A DNA stretch of 51,069 bases from an uncultured Bacteroidota bacterium (GCA_946414435.1 CAMKOM010000022.1:1-51069); one strand, 5' to 3'; positions 7,225-16,116 are shown, counted from the stretch's first letter. A program made the numbers and translations. Notes: generated by a model not told the origin, from the sequence alone.

Positions 7225-8757
7225 ATGTTTAAAAGTAGAAGTTATACCTATAATAATATAGAGCGATTGCAAACAGTTTTGACAATCGCCTCAATGGCAG
7301 CTTTGGCCGCGTTGGCAGTTTTCCATTCCAACAGACGGATTGTATTGGCTGCGGCAGCGCTGGCCGGAATACTGGTTTTGGCAAATCTGCTAATCGACAA
7401 ACTTGTCAACCAAAAGATACTGAAGCAGATAGATGGCCGTTTAAAACAACTCGCCACGGGCGAAGGTGTGGAAATATCAGCAAAACAGATTAAACGCCAC
7501 CAAATGTTCAGACGCATTGGCGGTGTTGCAAGGCACTATACCGAACTGCAGCGCTACGCCGAGTGCATTGCCTCGGGGCGGAAATACGAACCGGCAAACG
7601 CCACGGGCGACGAGTTCTATCAGTCAATCAGCAAGCTGAACCAACACCTCGACAAACTTGTGAGCGAAGAAAACGACTGGAAAGAGCAGGAACAGAAGCG
7701 CAACTGGATGAACCAGGGCGTGGCCAAATTTTCCGACATTATGCGGCAGTCGAACCGCTCGCTGAACGAGATTGCAATGGAACTTCTGCACCAGCTAATC
7801 AAATACACCGACTGCAATCAAGGCGGCATTTTTGTGCGCGAAAACACTGACGATGAGTTTCTTACAATGATTGCCTCGTACGCCTACGACCGCCAGAAGT
7901 TCCCCGACAAAAAGTGCAGTCTGGAAGACGGGCTGATTGCCGCCGCTTACTACGAAAAGGCGCCCATTTTTATGACCGACATCCCCGACGAGTATCTGGC
8001 AATACGCTCCGGTTTGGGCGAAGCGTCGCCGCGTTGTCTGTTCCTTGTGCCGCTCATCAGCGACGATAAAGTGCTGGGTGTTATTGAGTTGGCATCGTTC
8101 AACGTTCTCGACGAGCATAAGCAGAAATTCATTGAGAAGATTGCAGAGAGTTTTGCGTCGACCTTGTCGGCATCGCACCTGAACAACACAACCGTAAAAC
8201 TGCTCGAGAAGGCACAACAGCAGGCGCAACAACTTAAAACTCAAGAAGAAGAGCTACGTCAAAGCATTGAAGAGATGCAGACGCAGCAGGAAGAGATGGA
8301 AAGCAAGCAGCACGAACTGGAAGAGAGCGAGAACCTGATGCGCCGCATCATCGACCTTGTTCCATATCCGATTTTCGTTAAGAATATCCATCGCCAGTAT
8401 ATTGTTGCAAATCAAGAAGAAGGCAAACTTTACAATATGCCGGTTGACAGTCTGCTCGGCCACTCCGACGACGAACTTGTAAACGATATTGATGAGTTGA
8501 ACGCCATCCACGAAAGTGACACCAAAGTGCTCGAACAACGGCAGATGATAAAACTACCAGAGCAAACCATATCGCTTCCCGATGGCACGCGCCGTGTTTT
8601 GCAAACCATTAAAGTGCCGTTTATCAACAACATAACGCACAACCCAAACATTTTGGGCGTCTCGTTCGACCTCACATCAGTGCGCGAGATGGAACAGCAG
8701 CTGCGTAAGAGCGAAGCGAAGGTTAAGGATTTGGAAAACAGGCTGGCGAATAAATAG
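7225..8757 (+). CDS. Membrane-bound GAF-PAS sensor protein without output domain
   Basis: The 510 aa product has two N-terminal membrane helices (about residues 15-32 and 37-58), a linker, a GAF-type domain (about 155-320, with LEDGLIAAAYYEKAPIFMTD and CLFLVPLISDDKVLGVIELA), a Gln/Glu-rich coiled coil (about 330-385) and a PAS domain (about 385-495, LVPYPIFVKNIHRQYIVANQ). It ends in a short coiled coil with no kinase, GGDEF, sigma-54 or DNA-binding domain. The ligand is unknown. The gene is the only plus-strand one in the first 29 kb and is divergent from the porin-glnK-amtB operon, so a link to nitrogen sensing is possible but unproven. It may signal through a partner by coiled-coil contact. 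Confidence 0.82.
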   Translation: MFKSRSYTYNNIERLQTVLTIASMAALAALAVFHSNRRIVLAAAALAGILVLANLLIDKLVNQKILKQIDGRLKQLATGEGVEISAKQIKRHQMFRRIGGVARHYTELQRYAECIASGRKYEPANATGDEFYQSISKLNQHLDKLVSEENDWKEQEQKRNWMNQGVAKFSDIMRQSNRSLNEIAMELLHQLIKYTDCNQGGIFVRENTDDEFLTMIASYAYDRQKFPDKKCSLEDGLIAAAYYEKAPIFMTDIPDEYLAIRSGLGEASPRCLFLVPLISDDKVLGVIELASFNVLDEHKQKFIEKIAESFASTLSASHLNNTTVKLLEKAQQQAQQLKTQEEELRQSIEEMQTQQEEMESKQHELEESENLMRRIIDLVPYPIFVKNIHRQYIVANQEEGKLYNMPVDSLLGHSDDELVNDIDELNAIHESDTKVLEQRQMIKLPEQTISLPDGTRRVLQTIKVPFINNITHNPNILGVSFDLTSVREMEQQLRKSEAKVKDLENRLANK

Positions 8758-8797
8758 GAGGGCTTCCTAATGTTTACTTCAACATCACAACAAAAAC

Positions 8798-8819
8798 AAG
8801 GCGGTTGAAAAACCGCCTT
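8798..8819. terminator. Terminator between convergent sensor gene and pyrG
   Basis: AAGGCGGTT (8798-8806), loop GAAA and AACCGCCTT (8811-8819) form a 9 bp stem. On the minus strand it is followed by TGTTTTTG, so it best serves pyrG, but it may work in both directions. Confidence 0.85.
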
Positions 8820-8848
8820 ATTCATTTGCTGATTATAAATACTCCTAT

Positions 8849-10453
8849 CTACCCTTTCAAACACCCCTCAACAAACCCCACAAACAGCGGATGCGGCTTG
8901 GTTGGGCGGCTTTTGAACTCGGGGTGGAACTGGCAGGCCACAAAGAAGCGGCAGGCAGGGTTCTCCACAATCTCGACAAGGTCAAGTTTCGGGTTGACAC
9001 CCGACACAACCAGCCCAGCCGAAGTAATCGCGTCGCGGTAACTGTTGTTGAACTCGTAGCGGTGGCGGTGGCGCTCAACAATATGGTCGGTGCCGTAGGC
9101 CGCGGCGGCGCGGGTGCCAGCAACAATGGCGCAATCGTAGTTACCCAGACGCAGCGTTCCGCCCATATTCGTGACGCCCTTTTGCTCCTCCATTAGGCAG
9201 ATGACGGGGTTCGCGGCGTTGGCGTCGAACTCGGTTGAAGTGGCTCCTGCAAGCCCCGCCACATTGCGCGCAAACTCAATGGTGGCAATCTGCATTCCCA
9301 GGCACAGCCCCAAGTAAGGCACATTGCGCTCGCGGGCGAAACGGCAGGCCTTCACCATTCCTTCGATTCCGCGGCTTCCGAATCCGCCAGGAACAACAAT
9401 CCCCGCAAACGGCTCAAGCGTGCGGGCCACCTCGGCGTCGGTCATTGGCTCAAGGGCCTCGCTGTCGACATAATCAACGTGAACACGCACCCCGAACTTG
9501 TATCCAGCGTGCTTAAGTGCTTCAGCCACACTGATATACGCGTCTTGCAAGTCGGTGTATTTCCCGACAAGGGCAACGTGCGTATCGTGTTTCAGATGGT
9601 TGACGCGGCTCACCATATCGGTCCAGAATTTTATGTCGAACTTGCCGCGCGGAAGTCGCAACCGTTTGATTATCAGTGAGTCGATTTTCTGCCGATGATA
9701 GAGCAGCGGTATTTGGTAGATGTTGTCGACGTCGGCGCTCGAAATGACGCAATCGACAGGCACAGAGCAGAATAGGCCGATTTTTCGGCGCACGTCGGCG
9801 TCGAGTATCACGGGCGTGCGGCAGACAATGATGTCGGGTTGGATGCCCTTGCCCCGCAACTCAATGACAGAGTGTTGTGTCGGCTTGGTTTTCAACTCGT
9901 TAGACCCAAACAGCGCGGGCACCAGCGTGGTGTGGATGAAGAGCGTGTCGTCGGGGTGGTTTTCGAGTTTAACCTGACGCAGCGCCTCCAGAAACGCCTC
10001 ACTCTCAATGTCGCCGATGGTGCCGCCAATCTCGGTAATCACCACGTCGGCACCCGACGACGAAGCCGCCTCGTAAATCTTGTTCTTAATCTCGTCGGTG
10101 ACGTGCGGCACAATCTGCACCGTGCCGCCAAGAAAATCGCCGCGGCGCTCCTTGTCGATGACCGATTTCAGCACCTTGCCCATTGTGATGTTCGACGTGT
10201 AGTTCATTTCCTCGTCGATAAATCGCTCATAATGACCTAAATCCAAGTCGGTTTCGGTGCCGTCGGCCGTGACAAAAACCTCGCCGTGCTGATAGGGGCT
10301 CATTGTGCCAGGGTCAACGTTGATGTATGGGTCGAACTTCTGCATAAAAACCTTGTGGCCGTGCGCTTTAAGCAGCAGCGCCACGCTCGATGCCGTGATG
10401 CCCTTTCCCAATCCCGACACCACTCCGCCTGTTACAAACACAAATTTTGACAT
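8849..10453 (-). CDS. pyrG: CTP synthase
   Basis: This 534 aa enzyme makes CTP from UTP with glutamine and ATP in pyrimidine synthesis. The N-terminal amidoligase domain starts MSKFVFVTGGVVSGLGKGIT with the ATP-binding loop, and the C-terminal class I glutaminase has GLCLGMQ (nucleophile Cys, about residue 385) and FHPEFKSRP (catalytic His and Glu). Length is normal. It stands alone on its transcript, with a terminator at 8798-8819 and a 213 bp upstream gap that holds an inverted-repeat element. It belongs to the glutamine-using genes grouped in this region. Confidence 0.97.
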   Translation of the reverse strand: MSKFVFVTGGVVSGLGKGITASSVALLLKAHGHKVFMQKFDPYINVDPGTMSPYQHGEVFVTADGTETDLDLGHYERFIDEEMNYTSNITMGKVLKSVIDKERRGDFLGGTVQIVPHVTDEIKNKIYEAASSSGADVVITEIGGTIGDIESEAFLEALRQVKLENHPDDTLFIHTTLVPALFGSNELKTKPTQHSVIELRGKGIQPDIIVCRTPVILDADVRRKIGLFCSVPVDCVISSADVDNIYQIPLLYHRQKIDSLIIKRLRLPRGKFDIKFWTDMVSRVNHLKHDTHVALVGKYTDLQDAYISVAEALKHAGYKFGVRVHVDYVDSEALEPMTDAEVARTLEPFAGIVVPGGFGSRGIEGMVKACRFARERNVPYLGLCLGMQIATIEFARNVAGLAGATSTEFDANAANPVICLMEEQKGVTNMGGTLRLGNYDCAIVAGTRAAAAYGTDHIVERHRHRYEFNNSYRDAITSAGLVVSGVNPKLDLVEIVENPACRFFVACQFHPEFKSRPTKPHPLFVGFVEGCLKG

Positions 10454-10486
10454 ATCTATTTTTGATTATTGATTTTCAGTTTCGCA

Positions 10487-10521
10487 CAGATGGCACAGAA
10501 AACACTGATTAACACAGATTT
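10487..10521. repeat. ACACAGAT-type dispersed repeat, copy 1
   Basis: The stretch contains CAGATGGCACAGAAAACACTG followed by ATTAACACAGAT. Related stretches occur at about 12237-12310, 16185-16226 and 25020-25045, all between genes. It resembles degenerate short repeats often seen between genes in Bacteroidetes. Confidence 0.55.
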
Positions 10522-10529
10522 TATTGTCT

Positions 10530-10593
10530 CTAACCGATTGTATCATATTCAATCAGAATAAGTTATCGGTTAAAATCGGATTGAATCGGTTAG
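10530..10593. repeat. Intergenic inverted repeat element A (64 nt)
   Basis: The element starts CTAACCGATT and ends AATCGGTTAG, a perfect 10 bp inverted repeat; CAATC/GATTG pairs further inside. It is alignable with the 66 nt element at 16051-16116 (shared TCGG-TAAA-TCGG core and GGTTAG end). It lies between pyrG and purF. Confidence 0.65.
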
Positions 10594-10619
10594 CGTTTTT
10601 CTACCATTCTACCTTCATT

Positions 10620-10666
10620 GTTATTTGTTAATTATTTCCTAACTCCTAATTCCTAACTTCTAACTC
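10620..10666 (-). repeat. Low-complexity tail directly after purF
   Basis: On the coding (minus) strand the stop codon is followed by near-repeats of GAATTAGGAGTTAG over about 45 nt. Similar TTAGG-like tails follow asnB (25190-25254), amtB (about 3860-3891) and amt2 (about 27030-27065). Confidence 0.6.
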
Positions 10667-12028
10667 CTAATTCTTATCGTACAACTTCGTTGGATACCGC
10701 CCCGTGAAGCAGGCGGCGCACAAATCGGTACGGTTACCTGCCTGATACATAGCCTCTTCCGATAGGAAATAGAGCGAATCGGCACCCACAAAATCGCGAA
10801 TCTGTTCCACGCTGTTGCTTGCGCCAATCAACTGCTCCGACGTGCCAGTGTCGATGCCGTAATAGCACGGAAAAGCGTACTTCGGGCTTGCGATGCACAA
10901 GTGCACCTCGCGGGCGCCCGCGTCGCGTAACATTCTGACAATCTGCCGCGAAGTAGTGCCGCGCACTATCGAGTCGTCGATTAGAACAATGCGCTTGCCG
11001 CTAACCACGCTGCGCACGGGCGAGAGTTTCATTTTCACGCCGCGGTCGCGCAATTCCTGCGTGGGCTGAATGAACGTCCGCGCAACGTATTTGCTCTTCA
11101 GCAGCCCCATTTCGTAAGGGATTCCGCTCGCCTCGGCATAACCGATGGCGGCGCTCAAACTTGAATCGGGCACACCCACCACAATGTCCGCTTCAACGGG
11201 ATGCTCCTTGTAGAGCAATTTGCCCGAATTTTTGCGGTACGCGTGGACGTTGCAGCCCTCAATGTCGCTGTCGGGGCGGGCAAAATAGATGTACTCCATT
11301 GCGCACATATTGTGGTGACATTCAGCGGTATAGCGATTCGAGCGCAAGCCGTGATGGTCGATGGCGAGCACCTCGCCAGGCTCCACGTCGCGCAGAAATT
11401 CCGCCCCGACGGCGTCGAAAGCGCACGTCTCGCTTGCCACAATGTAGCCGTCGCCCAGGCGCCCCACCGACAGCGGATGAAAACCGTACTTGTCGCGGCA
11501 GGCGTAGAGCCTGTTGGCGGTCATAACCACAAGCGAGAAGGCTCCCTCCAGAATGTTGAGCGCGTCGAGAATGTTGTGGATGCGGTGGTCGTCAGAGTAG
11601 TTTTTCTTGATGAGATGCGCGAAAAGTTCGCTGTCCGACGTGGTTTGAAACAAACTGCCGCGTTGCTCCTGATAACGGCGTATCTCGTTGAAATTGACAA
11701 TATTACCATTGTGAGCAAGCGCAAAATCGCCCGTATGGTGGCGGAACGAGAAAGGCTGCACGTTTTCAATTCCGCCCACGTTGGTTGTGGGGTAGCGCAC
11801 GTGCCCGATGGCGATATTGCCCGTCAAGGTTGTGAGATTCTGTTGGTTAAAAACCTCATTCACAAGCCCTTGTCCCTTCATAATGCGCATTTCGCCGTTG
11901 TCGAAAGTAACAATTCCGCAACTCTGCTGCCCGCGGTGCTGAAGGCTGTGAAGCGCATAATAGGCCAGCCGCGCGGCGTCCTGCACCCCGTAAATTCCCA
12001 ACACACCGCACTCGTGATGAACACCCAT
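10667..12028 (-). CDS. purF: Amidophosphoribosyltransferase
   Basis: This 453 aa enzyme catalyses the first step of purine synthesis, making phosphoribosylamine from PRPP and glutamine. The class II glutaminase domain has its Cys at residue 7 (MGVHHECGVLGIYG), exposed if a short propeptide is removed. The phosphoribosyltransferase domain has the PRPP loop VLIDDSIVRGTTSRQ. A Cys pair near the C terminus (DLCAACFTGRYP) resembles the end of the Bacillus-type enzyme, which carries an iron-sulfur cluster. Length is slightly short for the family. It stands apart from other purine genes and sits among glutamine-dependent genes. Confidence 0.93.
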   Translation of the reverse strand: MGVHHECGVLGIYGVQDAARLAYYALHSLQHRGQQSCGIVTFDNGEMRIMKGQGLVNEVFNQQNLTTLTGNIAIGHVRYPTTNVGGIENVQPFSFRHHTGDFALAHNGNIVNFNEIRRYQEQRGSLFQTTSDSELFAHLIKKNYSDDHRIHNILDALNILEGAFSLVVMTANRLYACRDKYGFHPLSVGRLGDGYIVASETCAFDAVGAEFLRDVEPGEVLAIDHHGLRSNRYTAECHHNMCAMEYIYFARPDSDIEGCNVHAYRKNSGKLLYKEHPVEADIVVGVPDSSLSAAIGYAEASGIPYEMGLLKSKYVARTFIQPTQELRDRGVKMKLSPVRSVVSGKRIVLIDDSIVRGTTSRQIVRMLRDAGAREVHLCIASPKYAFPCYYGIDTGTSEQLIGASNSVEQIRDFVGADSLYFLSEEAMYQAGNRTDLCAACFTGRYPTKLYDKN

Positions 12029-12326
12029 AAATTGAATGACTGATTAATTGAATGATTGAAGTTGTTGAACGCTATTTATTTCGCTTTCGAATTTCTTCTT
12101 ATCAATTCAATTGTTTTACATTTTATAATTATTACGGTGCAAAATTCGATATTTTATTAGAAATACCAGTGGAAAAATATTATTTGTGTTATGAATTACG
12201 AGTTTTTATTACGAATTGGAATTTTCCGCAATGAGTGGGACGCAGATGACTGATTCGCACAGTCCCGATAGTTACCGGGACACAGAAAACACTGATTTTC
12301 ACAGATTATTGATTATAAAACAAATA
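12029..12326. other. Gene-free stretch upstream of purF
   Basis: About 300 bp, AT-rich near purF, with ATTGAATGA-type short repeats next to the start, and ACACAG-type repeats plus an imperfect TCCCGATAGTTACCGGGA palindrome (12263-12280) at its far end. I see no conserved ORF. The minus strand has GAATTTTG near 12145, a weak -7-like sequence for purF. Confidence 0.5.
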
Positions 12327-12348
12327 GGGCTGCCCCTAAAGACAACCC
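12327..12348 (-). terminator. Terminator after the DUF2798 gene
   Basis: On the minus strand GGGTTGTC, loop TTTAGG and GGCAGCCC form an 8 bp stem (two G-T pairs) followed by TATTTG. It lies directly after the DUF2798 gene stop. Confidence 0.7.
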
Positions 12349-12360
12349 CATTGTTTGGAT

Positions 12361-13008
12361 TTAGCCTTCCGCAGCAATCTCGCTTTCGCGGATAATGACG
12401 TCGGCAATGGCTTCGGTTTCGTCGGCGGGCTTAACTGTCTTGCTTACATTCTGTTGGCTTCGTTGCTCAATGCTGTCGGCAAAGATGGTTCGGATGGCGA
12501 ATCGCACAAACGGCTGAACGAAAAACATTTGCGAGAAGTAGGCAAACGGCAGATTATAGCACACAAGTCGGAACCAGCGGCACAAAGCGTCTATAATGTC
12601 AAAACCTTCATTATAAGGATAATACAAGAAAACGGCTATCAAACTCATTGACGGGCACATAAGACAGACGGTGGCTGTGATGATGGCCGACTCGAATATC
12701 ATTGGGTGGTTGCGGCGCGGGTCGAACTTGCGGCTTGCCAATTTGAACGCCAGCGGGCTCGCAAACGCCACCGCAAGCACAAAGGCGAACACAAACTCAA
12801 CAAGAATAACCAGCCAAATGGGCAGAAACGTGCCGCACATATAAACGCCGCCCATACTGTTGATGGCCCCCAAAACCGAAGTTGTGCCAGCGGCCCGCAT
12901 TAGGCCGTCGCCCTCGATAACATACAGATTATAAAACACAAACGCGTGAACGGTTATGAAAACCGTGATGAAAGCATATACTAGATGCTGTATTTGATTT
13001 CTTGCCAT
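12361..13008 (-). CDS. DUF2798-like four-helix membrane protein
   Basis: The product (215 aa) has about four membrane helices, starting at residues 8-30, 57-85, 104-126 and 143-165. The two halves look alike: each begins with a helix rich in aliphatic residues followed by short charged loops (for example ASRKFDPRRNHP). This fits the DUF2798 pattern of two tandem units. Function is unknown. It is flanked by terminators at 12327 and 13039, so it is probably transcribed alone. The C-terminal tail after about residue 185 is polar and rich in Glu and Ala. Confidence 0.65.
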   Translation of the reverse strand: MARNQIQHLVYAFITVFITVHAFVFYNLYVIEGDGLMRAAGTTSVLGAINSMGGVYMCGTFLPIWLVILVEFVFAFVLAVAFASPLAFKLASRKFDPRRNHPMIFESAIITATVCLMCPSMSLIAVFLYYPYNEGFDIIDALCRWFRLVCYNLPFAYFSQMFFVQPFVRFAIRTIFADSIEQRSQQNVSKTVKPADETEAIADVIIRESEIAAEG

Positions 13009-13038
13009 AAAATATTAATTTTTAAATGATTAAAAATA

Positions 13039-13065
13039 AAGAAGGGTGTTCGGTGCACCCTTCTT
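13039..13065 (-). terminator. Terminator after the 102 aa coiled-coil gene
   Basis: On the minus strand AAGAAGGGTG and CACCCTTCTT (10 bp stem, 7 nt loop) are followed by TATTTTT. It lies 20 nt after the stop of the gene that starts at 13393. Confidence 0.88.
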
Positions 13066-13084
13066 CCGTTTTCACACACAAAAA

Positions 13085-13393
13085 CTACCGTTTGTCGGGG
13101 ATTCCGAAAACGGGCCACTGCTCCATTGCAAAATGACTCTTGATGGGGAATTTTACGGCTTCATAAATGTTTTTCAACTCGTTGAGTTTTTCGTGCGCCT
13201 TTCCGCGCGCCTGCGCCAATGCCGACTCGGCAACGTCTTGTTTTTCAGCAAGTTCGGCAAGTTGCAAAGTGCACTCTTTAAGTTTCTGCAAATCAACTGA
13301 AACGTTGCTTGCCTTCAGTTTTGCGGCATTTTTCTCAATACCGCCAGCCAGTGAGTTTGCCTTCTCAATCTGACTCGAATAAATTTTGTTCAT
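13085..13393 (-). CDS. Small coiled-coil protein of unknown function
   Basis: The 102 aa product begins MNKIYSSQIEKANSLAGG and is mostly a single charged helix (about residues 6-80, Ala/Lys/Glu/Leu-rich) suited to a coiled coil, ending in a more compact KSHFAMEQWPVFGIPDKR. There is no signal peptide or membrane helix. An upstream in-frame ATG at 13438 would lie only 5 nt after a -7 element (TAATTTTG, minus strand, 13450-13443), which makes 13393 the better start. It has its own terminator. I recognise no family. Confidence 0.6.
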   Translation of the reverse strand: MNKIYSSQIEKANSLAGGIEKNAAKLKASNVSVDLQKLKECTLQLAELAEKQDVAESALAQARGKAHEKLNELKNIYEAVKFPIKSHFAMEQWPVFGIPDKR

Positions 13394-13574
13394 TTGAAAA
13401 AAAATTGAATTAAGGTTGACGCCAATCGCCGAACCCATACGGCAAAATTATGAACAAAAAACTCATTCTTGCGCACTCCTATATATGCGCAACACTATGC
13501 AAATACCATATTATCAACAAGAAAAGTTTTTAACAATTTTTGAATCAAAACAGCAAAAGATTCGAGTTCTCTCC

Positions 13575-13762
13575 TTAATACTCCCTCCAATGCCTGATTC
13601 CCAGCCCCTCGATGCCAATCTTGCAGACCGACCAGATGTAGGCGCTTGCAAGGCGGGCGTTGGTGATGAGCGGGATGTTGTGGTCAACGGCGCGCGACGG
13701 ATTTTGTGACCGTTCTCCAACTCGCGCTGCGTATGGTTTTTCGGAATATTGATAACTATCGG
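13575..13762 (-). pseudogene. carB remnant: C-terminal end of carbamoyl-phosphate synthase large subunit, frameshifted
   Basis: Read on the minus strand this gives VINIPKNHTQRELENGHKIR, then RRA; after a one-base frameshift it continues VDHNIPLITNARLASAYIW and ends GLGIRHWREY before a TAA. This is the end of the MGS-like allosteric domain of CarB, roughly the last 60 residues. A missing G in GCG-(G)CC accounts for the shift, and the rest of the roughly 1070-residue gene is absent. The remnant begins about 15 nt after the dapL stop. It looks like the scar of a deleted carB copy, so a functional carAB should be sought elsewhere in the genome. Confidence 0.88.
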
Positions 13763-13778
13763 GACTTAATTCTCAAAA

Positions 13779-14975
13779 TCACAAACACTTCTTCACCCTA
13801 TCCATTGCCTCAATACTGCTCTTGTGCGTGCCAAAGGCGGTGATGCGGATATAGCCCTCGCCGGCTGCGCCGAATCCTGCGCCGGGTGTTGTAACCACTT
13901 GAGCCTCACGCAGAAGGCGGTCGAAGAACGACCACGAGTCGGTGCCGTTGGGCGTGCGAACCCAGATGTAGGGCGCATTTTCGCCGCCAAACACCTGAAG
14001 ACCAAACCCTTGCAAGCTCTGACGGATTATCCGTGCGTTGGCCATATAGTAGTCGATGGTGGCGCGAATCTGCTTCTGCCCCTCGGCGCTGAAAACGGCC
14101 TCCGCACCGCGTTGCGAGATGTACGACGCGCCGTTGAACTTCGAGCACTGACGGCGGTCCCAAATACCATTGAGCGCCACACGCTCGCCACTCAACGAGT
14201 TAACTTTCAACTCGTTGGGAATGATTGTATAGCCGCAGCGCACGCCCGTAAATCCGGCCGTCTTCGAGAAACTGCGGAACTCGATGGCGCACTGCTTCGC
14301 CCCTTCAATCTCGTAGATGGAATGCGGAATGGCGGCGTCGCTGATAAATGCCTCGTATGCAGCGTCATACAGAATCAGGCAGTCATTGCGCAAAGCGTAA
14401 TCAACCCAGCGCTGCAGCCCCTCGCGCGTGATGACGGCGCCCGTAGGGTTGTTTGGGAAGCAGAGATAAACCACGTCGAGTTTTTCCGCCGGGATGTCGC
14501 CCGTGAAGCCATTCGCCTCATTACAAGGAATATAGCGAATATCGCGGCCGCCCATTGTGTTGGTGTCGACATAGACGGGGTAAACCGGGTCGGTGACGCC
14601 GATGACGTTGGCCGATGACAGAATATCGCCGATGTTGCCCGTGTCGCTTTTGGCGCCGTCGCTGATAAATACCTCGTCGGGCGTAAGATGGACACCGCGC
14701 GGTTCAAAATCGTGCGCTATAATAGCCTCAATCAAGAAGTTATAGCCGTGCTCCGGGCCATAGCCGCGGAACGTTTCGCCGTTGGCGCACTCGTCCACTG
14801 CGCGGTGCATTGCCTCAACAACTGCGGGCGCCAGCGGCTGCGTAACGTCGCCAATGCCCAGACGGATGATGTCGGCCTGCGGATTTTCGGCCTTGTAAGC
14901 CGCCACCCGCTTCGCAATCTCTGCAAAAAGGTAGCGGTGCTGTAGTTTCAAAAAGTTTTCGTTGATGTAAGCCAT
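13779..14975 (-). CDS. dapL: LL-diaminopimelate aminotransferase
   Basis: This 398 aa PLP enzyme makes LL-diaminopimelate from tetrahydrodipicolinate in one step, bypassing the acylated route to lysine and peptidoglycan. The start MAYINENFLKLQHRYLFAEI is typical, and FSKTAGFTGVRCGY holds the PLP-binding Lys (about residue 237). It follows dapF in the same direction after 154 nt, and dapF acts next in the pathway. Its stop is followed at once by the carB remnant. Confidence 0.96.
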   Translation of the reverse strand: MAYINENFLKLQHRYLFAEIAKRVAAYKAENPQADIIRLGIGDVTQPLAPAVVEAMHRAVDECANGETFRGYGPEHGYNFLIEAIIAHDFEPRGVHLTPDEVFISDGAKSDTGNIGDILSSANVIGVTDPVYPVYVDTNTMGGRDIRYIPCNEANGFTGDIPAEKLDVVYLCFPNNPTGAVITREGLQRWVDYALRNDCLILYDAAYEAFISDAAIPHSIYEIEGAKQCAIEFRSFSKTAGFTGVRCGYTIIPNELKVNSLSGERVALNGIWDRRQCSKFNGASYISQRGAEAVFSAEGQKQIRATIDYYMANARIIRQSLQGFGLQVFGGENAPYIWVRTPNGTDSWSFFDRLLREAQVVTTPGAGFGAAGEGYIRITAFGTHKSSIEAMDRVKKCL

Positions 14976-15080
14976 TGTTGTAAAAGTTTAGAGTTGAGAA
15001 GGTTAGAGTTTAGAACGTAAACAGAAAACTTAAACGTAAACCTTCTTAGCCCTTCATTGTTAATTGTTAATTTTCAACCA

Positions 15081-15128
15081 TTCACGCCTTCAATCCTTCA
15101 CGCCTTCAATCCTTCACGCCTTCAATCC
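15081..15128 (-). repeat. Three tandem 16 bp repeats at the end of dapF
   Basis: TTCACGCCTTCAATCC is present three times without interruption (15081-15096, 15097-15112, 15113-15128). On the coding strand this is GGATTGAAGGCGTGAA three times, made of alternating 8-mers, and it starts immediately after the dapF stop codon. Confidence 0.95.
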
Positions 15129-15129
15129 T

Positions 15130-15975
15130 TCAATCAATCTCTATCTCCCCCTCAAACACCTTTGTGGCCGTGCCTGTCATTAGAACGTGGCGGGTGGCGG
15201 GGTTCCAGGTGATGGTCAGGGTGCCGCCGTCCATTTGAACGTGGCAGTCGGTGGGGTTGGTGAGTTCGGCCATTGCGGCGGCCACGGCGGTTGCGCACGC
15301 GCCCGTTCCGCAGGCCTGAGTGATGCCGCTGCCGCGCTCCCACACGCGCATACGGATGTTGTGGCTGTCAATAACCTCGGCAAACTCAACATTGGTGCGG
15401 TTCGGGAACATTGGGCTGTACTCCAGTTCGGCGCCCACTTCGGCCACGGGCGCAAGTTCGGCGTTCTGCACAAAAAGCACCAGATGCGGATTGCCCATAT
15501 TGATGGCCGTGGCGTTGAAAACGTGTCCGCAGGCCTCAATCCGCTCACCCACAAGCAGATGCTCCTGTCCGCCCAGGCCAATGACACCCATTGGGCAGCC
15601 CTCGCCCATATCCACAGTGACGGTCTCCACCGAGCCGTCGGCGGCAAGGTTCAAGCGGATGATTTTGATGCCTGAAAGCGTTTCAAGACGGATTTCGGTT
15701 TTATCGGTCAAATGGTTGTCGTGCAGATACTTGCCAATGCAGCGTGATGCGTTTCCGCACATTAGCGCCTCCGAGCCGTCGGCATTGAAGATGCGCATAC
15801 TGAAATCGGCCACCTCCGAGCGCCCGATGAGCACCAGCCCGTCGCTGCCGATGCCCTTGTGGCGGTCGCTCCACAGAACTGCCAGACGCTCAGGGTTTTG
15901 CAACTCACAACGGGTAACGTCAACGTAGATGTAATCGTTGCCCAGGCCGTGCATTTTGGTGAATGGAATTTTCAT
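15130..15975 (-). CDS. dapF: Diaminopimelate epimerase
   Basis: The product (281 aa) interconverts LL- and meso-diaminopimelate for peptidoglycan and lysine. Both catalytic Cys are visible: [10 protein letters not shown] (about residue 73) and [10 protein letters not shown] (about residue 222). The start [19 protein letters not shown] is the family's usual N terminus. It precedes dapL by 154 nt, a spacer that includes three 16 bp tandem repeats next to the dapF stop. Confidence 0.97.
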   Translation of the reverse strand: MKIPFTKMHGLGNDYIYVDVTRCELQNPERLAVLWSDRHKGIGSDGLVLIGRSEVADFSMRIFNADGSEALMCGNASRCIGKYLHDNHLTDKTEIRLETLSGIKIIRLNLAADGSVETVTVDMGEGCPMGVIGLGGQEHLLVGERIEACGHVFNATAINMGNPHLVLFVQNAELAPVAEVGAELEYSPMFPNRTNVEFAEVIDSHNIRMRVWERGSGITQACGTGACATAVAAAMAELTNPTDCHVQMDGGTLTITWNPATRHVLMTGTATKVFEGEIEID

Positions 15976-16050
15976 TGTTTACTTCTTTTTCAGCGCCCTT
16001 CGGGCGGAAATTTTTAGAAAATTCAAACAAAAAATTTCACAAAATTCATT

Positions 16051-16116
16051 CTAACCAAACTTATCCAAATCAACCCTAAATATGGTATTCGGATAAATTC
16101 GGGTTCGTTTGGTTAG
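16051..16116. repeat. Intergenic inverted repeat element B (66 nt)
   Basis: CTAACCAAAC (16051-16060) and GTTTGGTTAG (16107-16116) are a perfect 10 bp inverted repeat. Inside, TTATCC pairs with GGATAA and AACCC with GGGTT, giving a long hairpin. It is similar in length and sequence to element A at 10530-10593 and sits between dapF and gltD. Confidence 0.7.

Noticed and set aside
10530-10593. Riboswitch or attenuator upstream of pyrG
   Set aside because: The hairpin has no T run and no leader ORF. Its likeness to the element at 16051, which precedes a different pathway, points to a dispersed repeat.
15081-15128. Possible CRISPR array
   Set aside because: The 16 bp units are directly adjacent with no spacers, and no cas genes are present.
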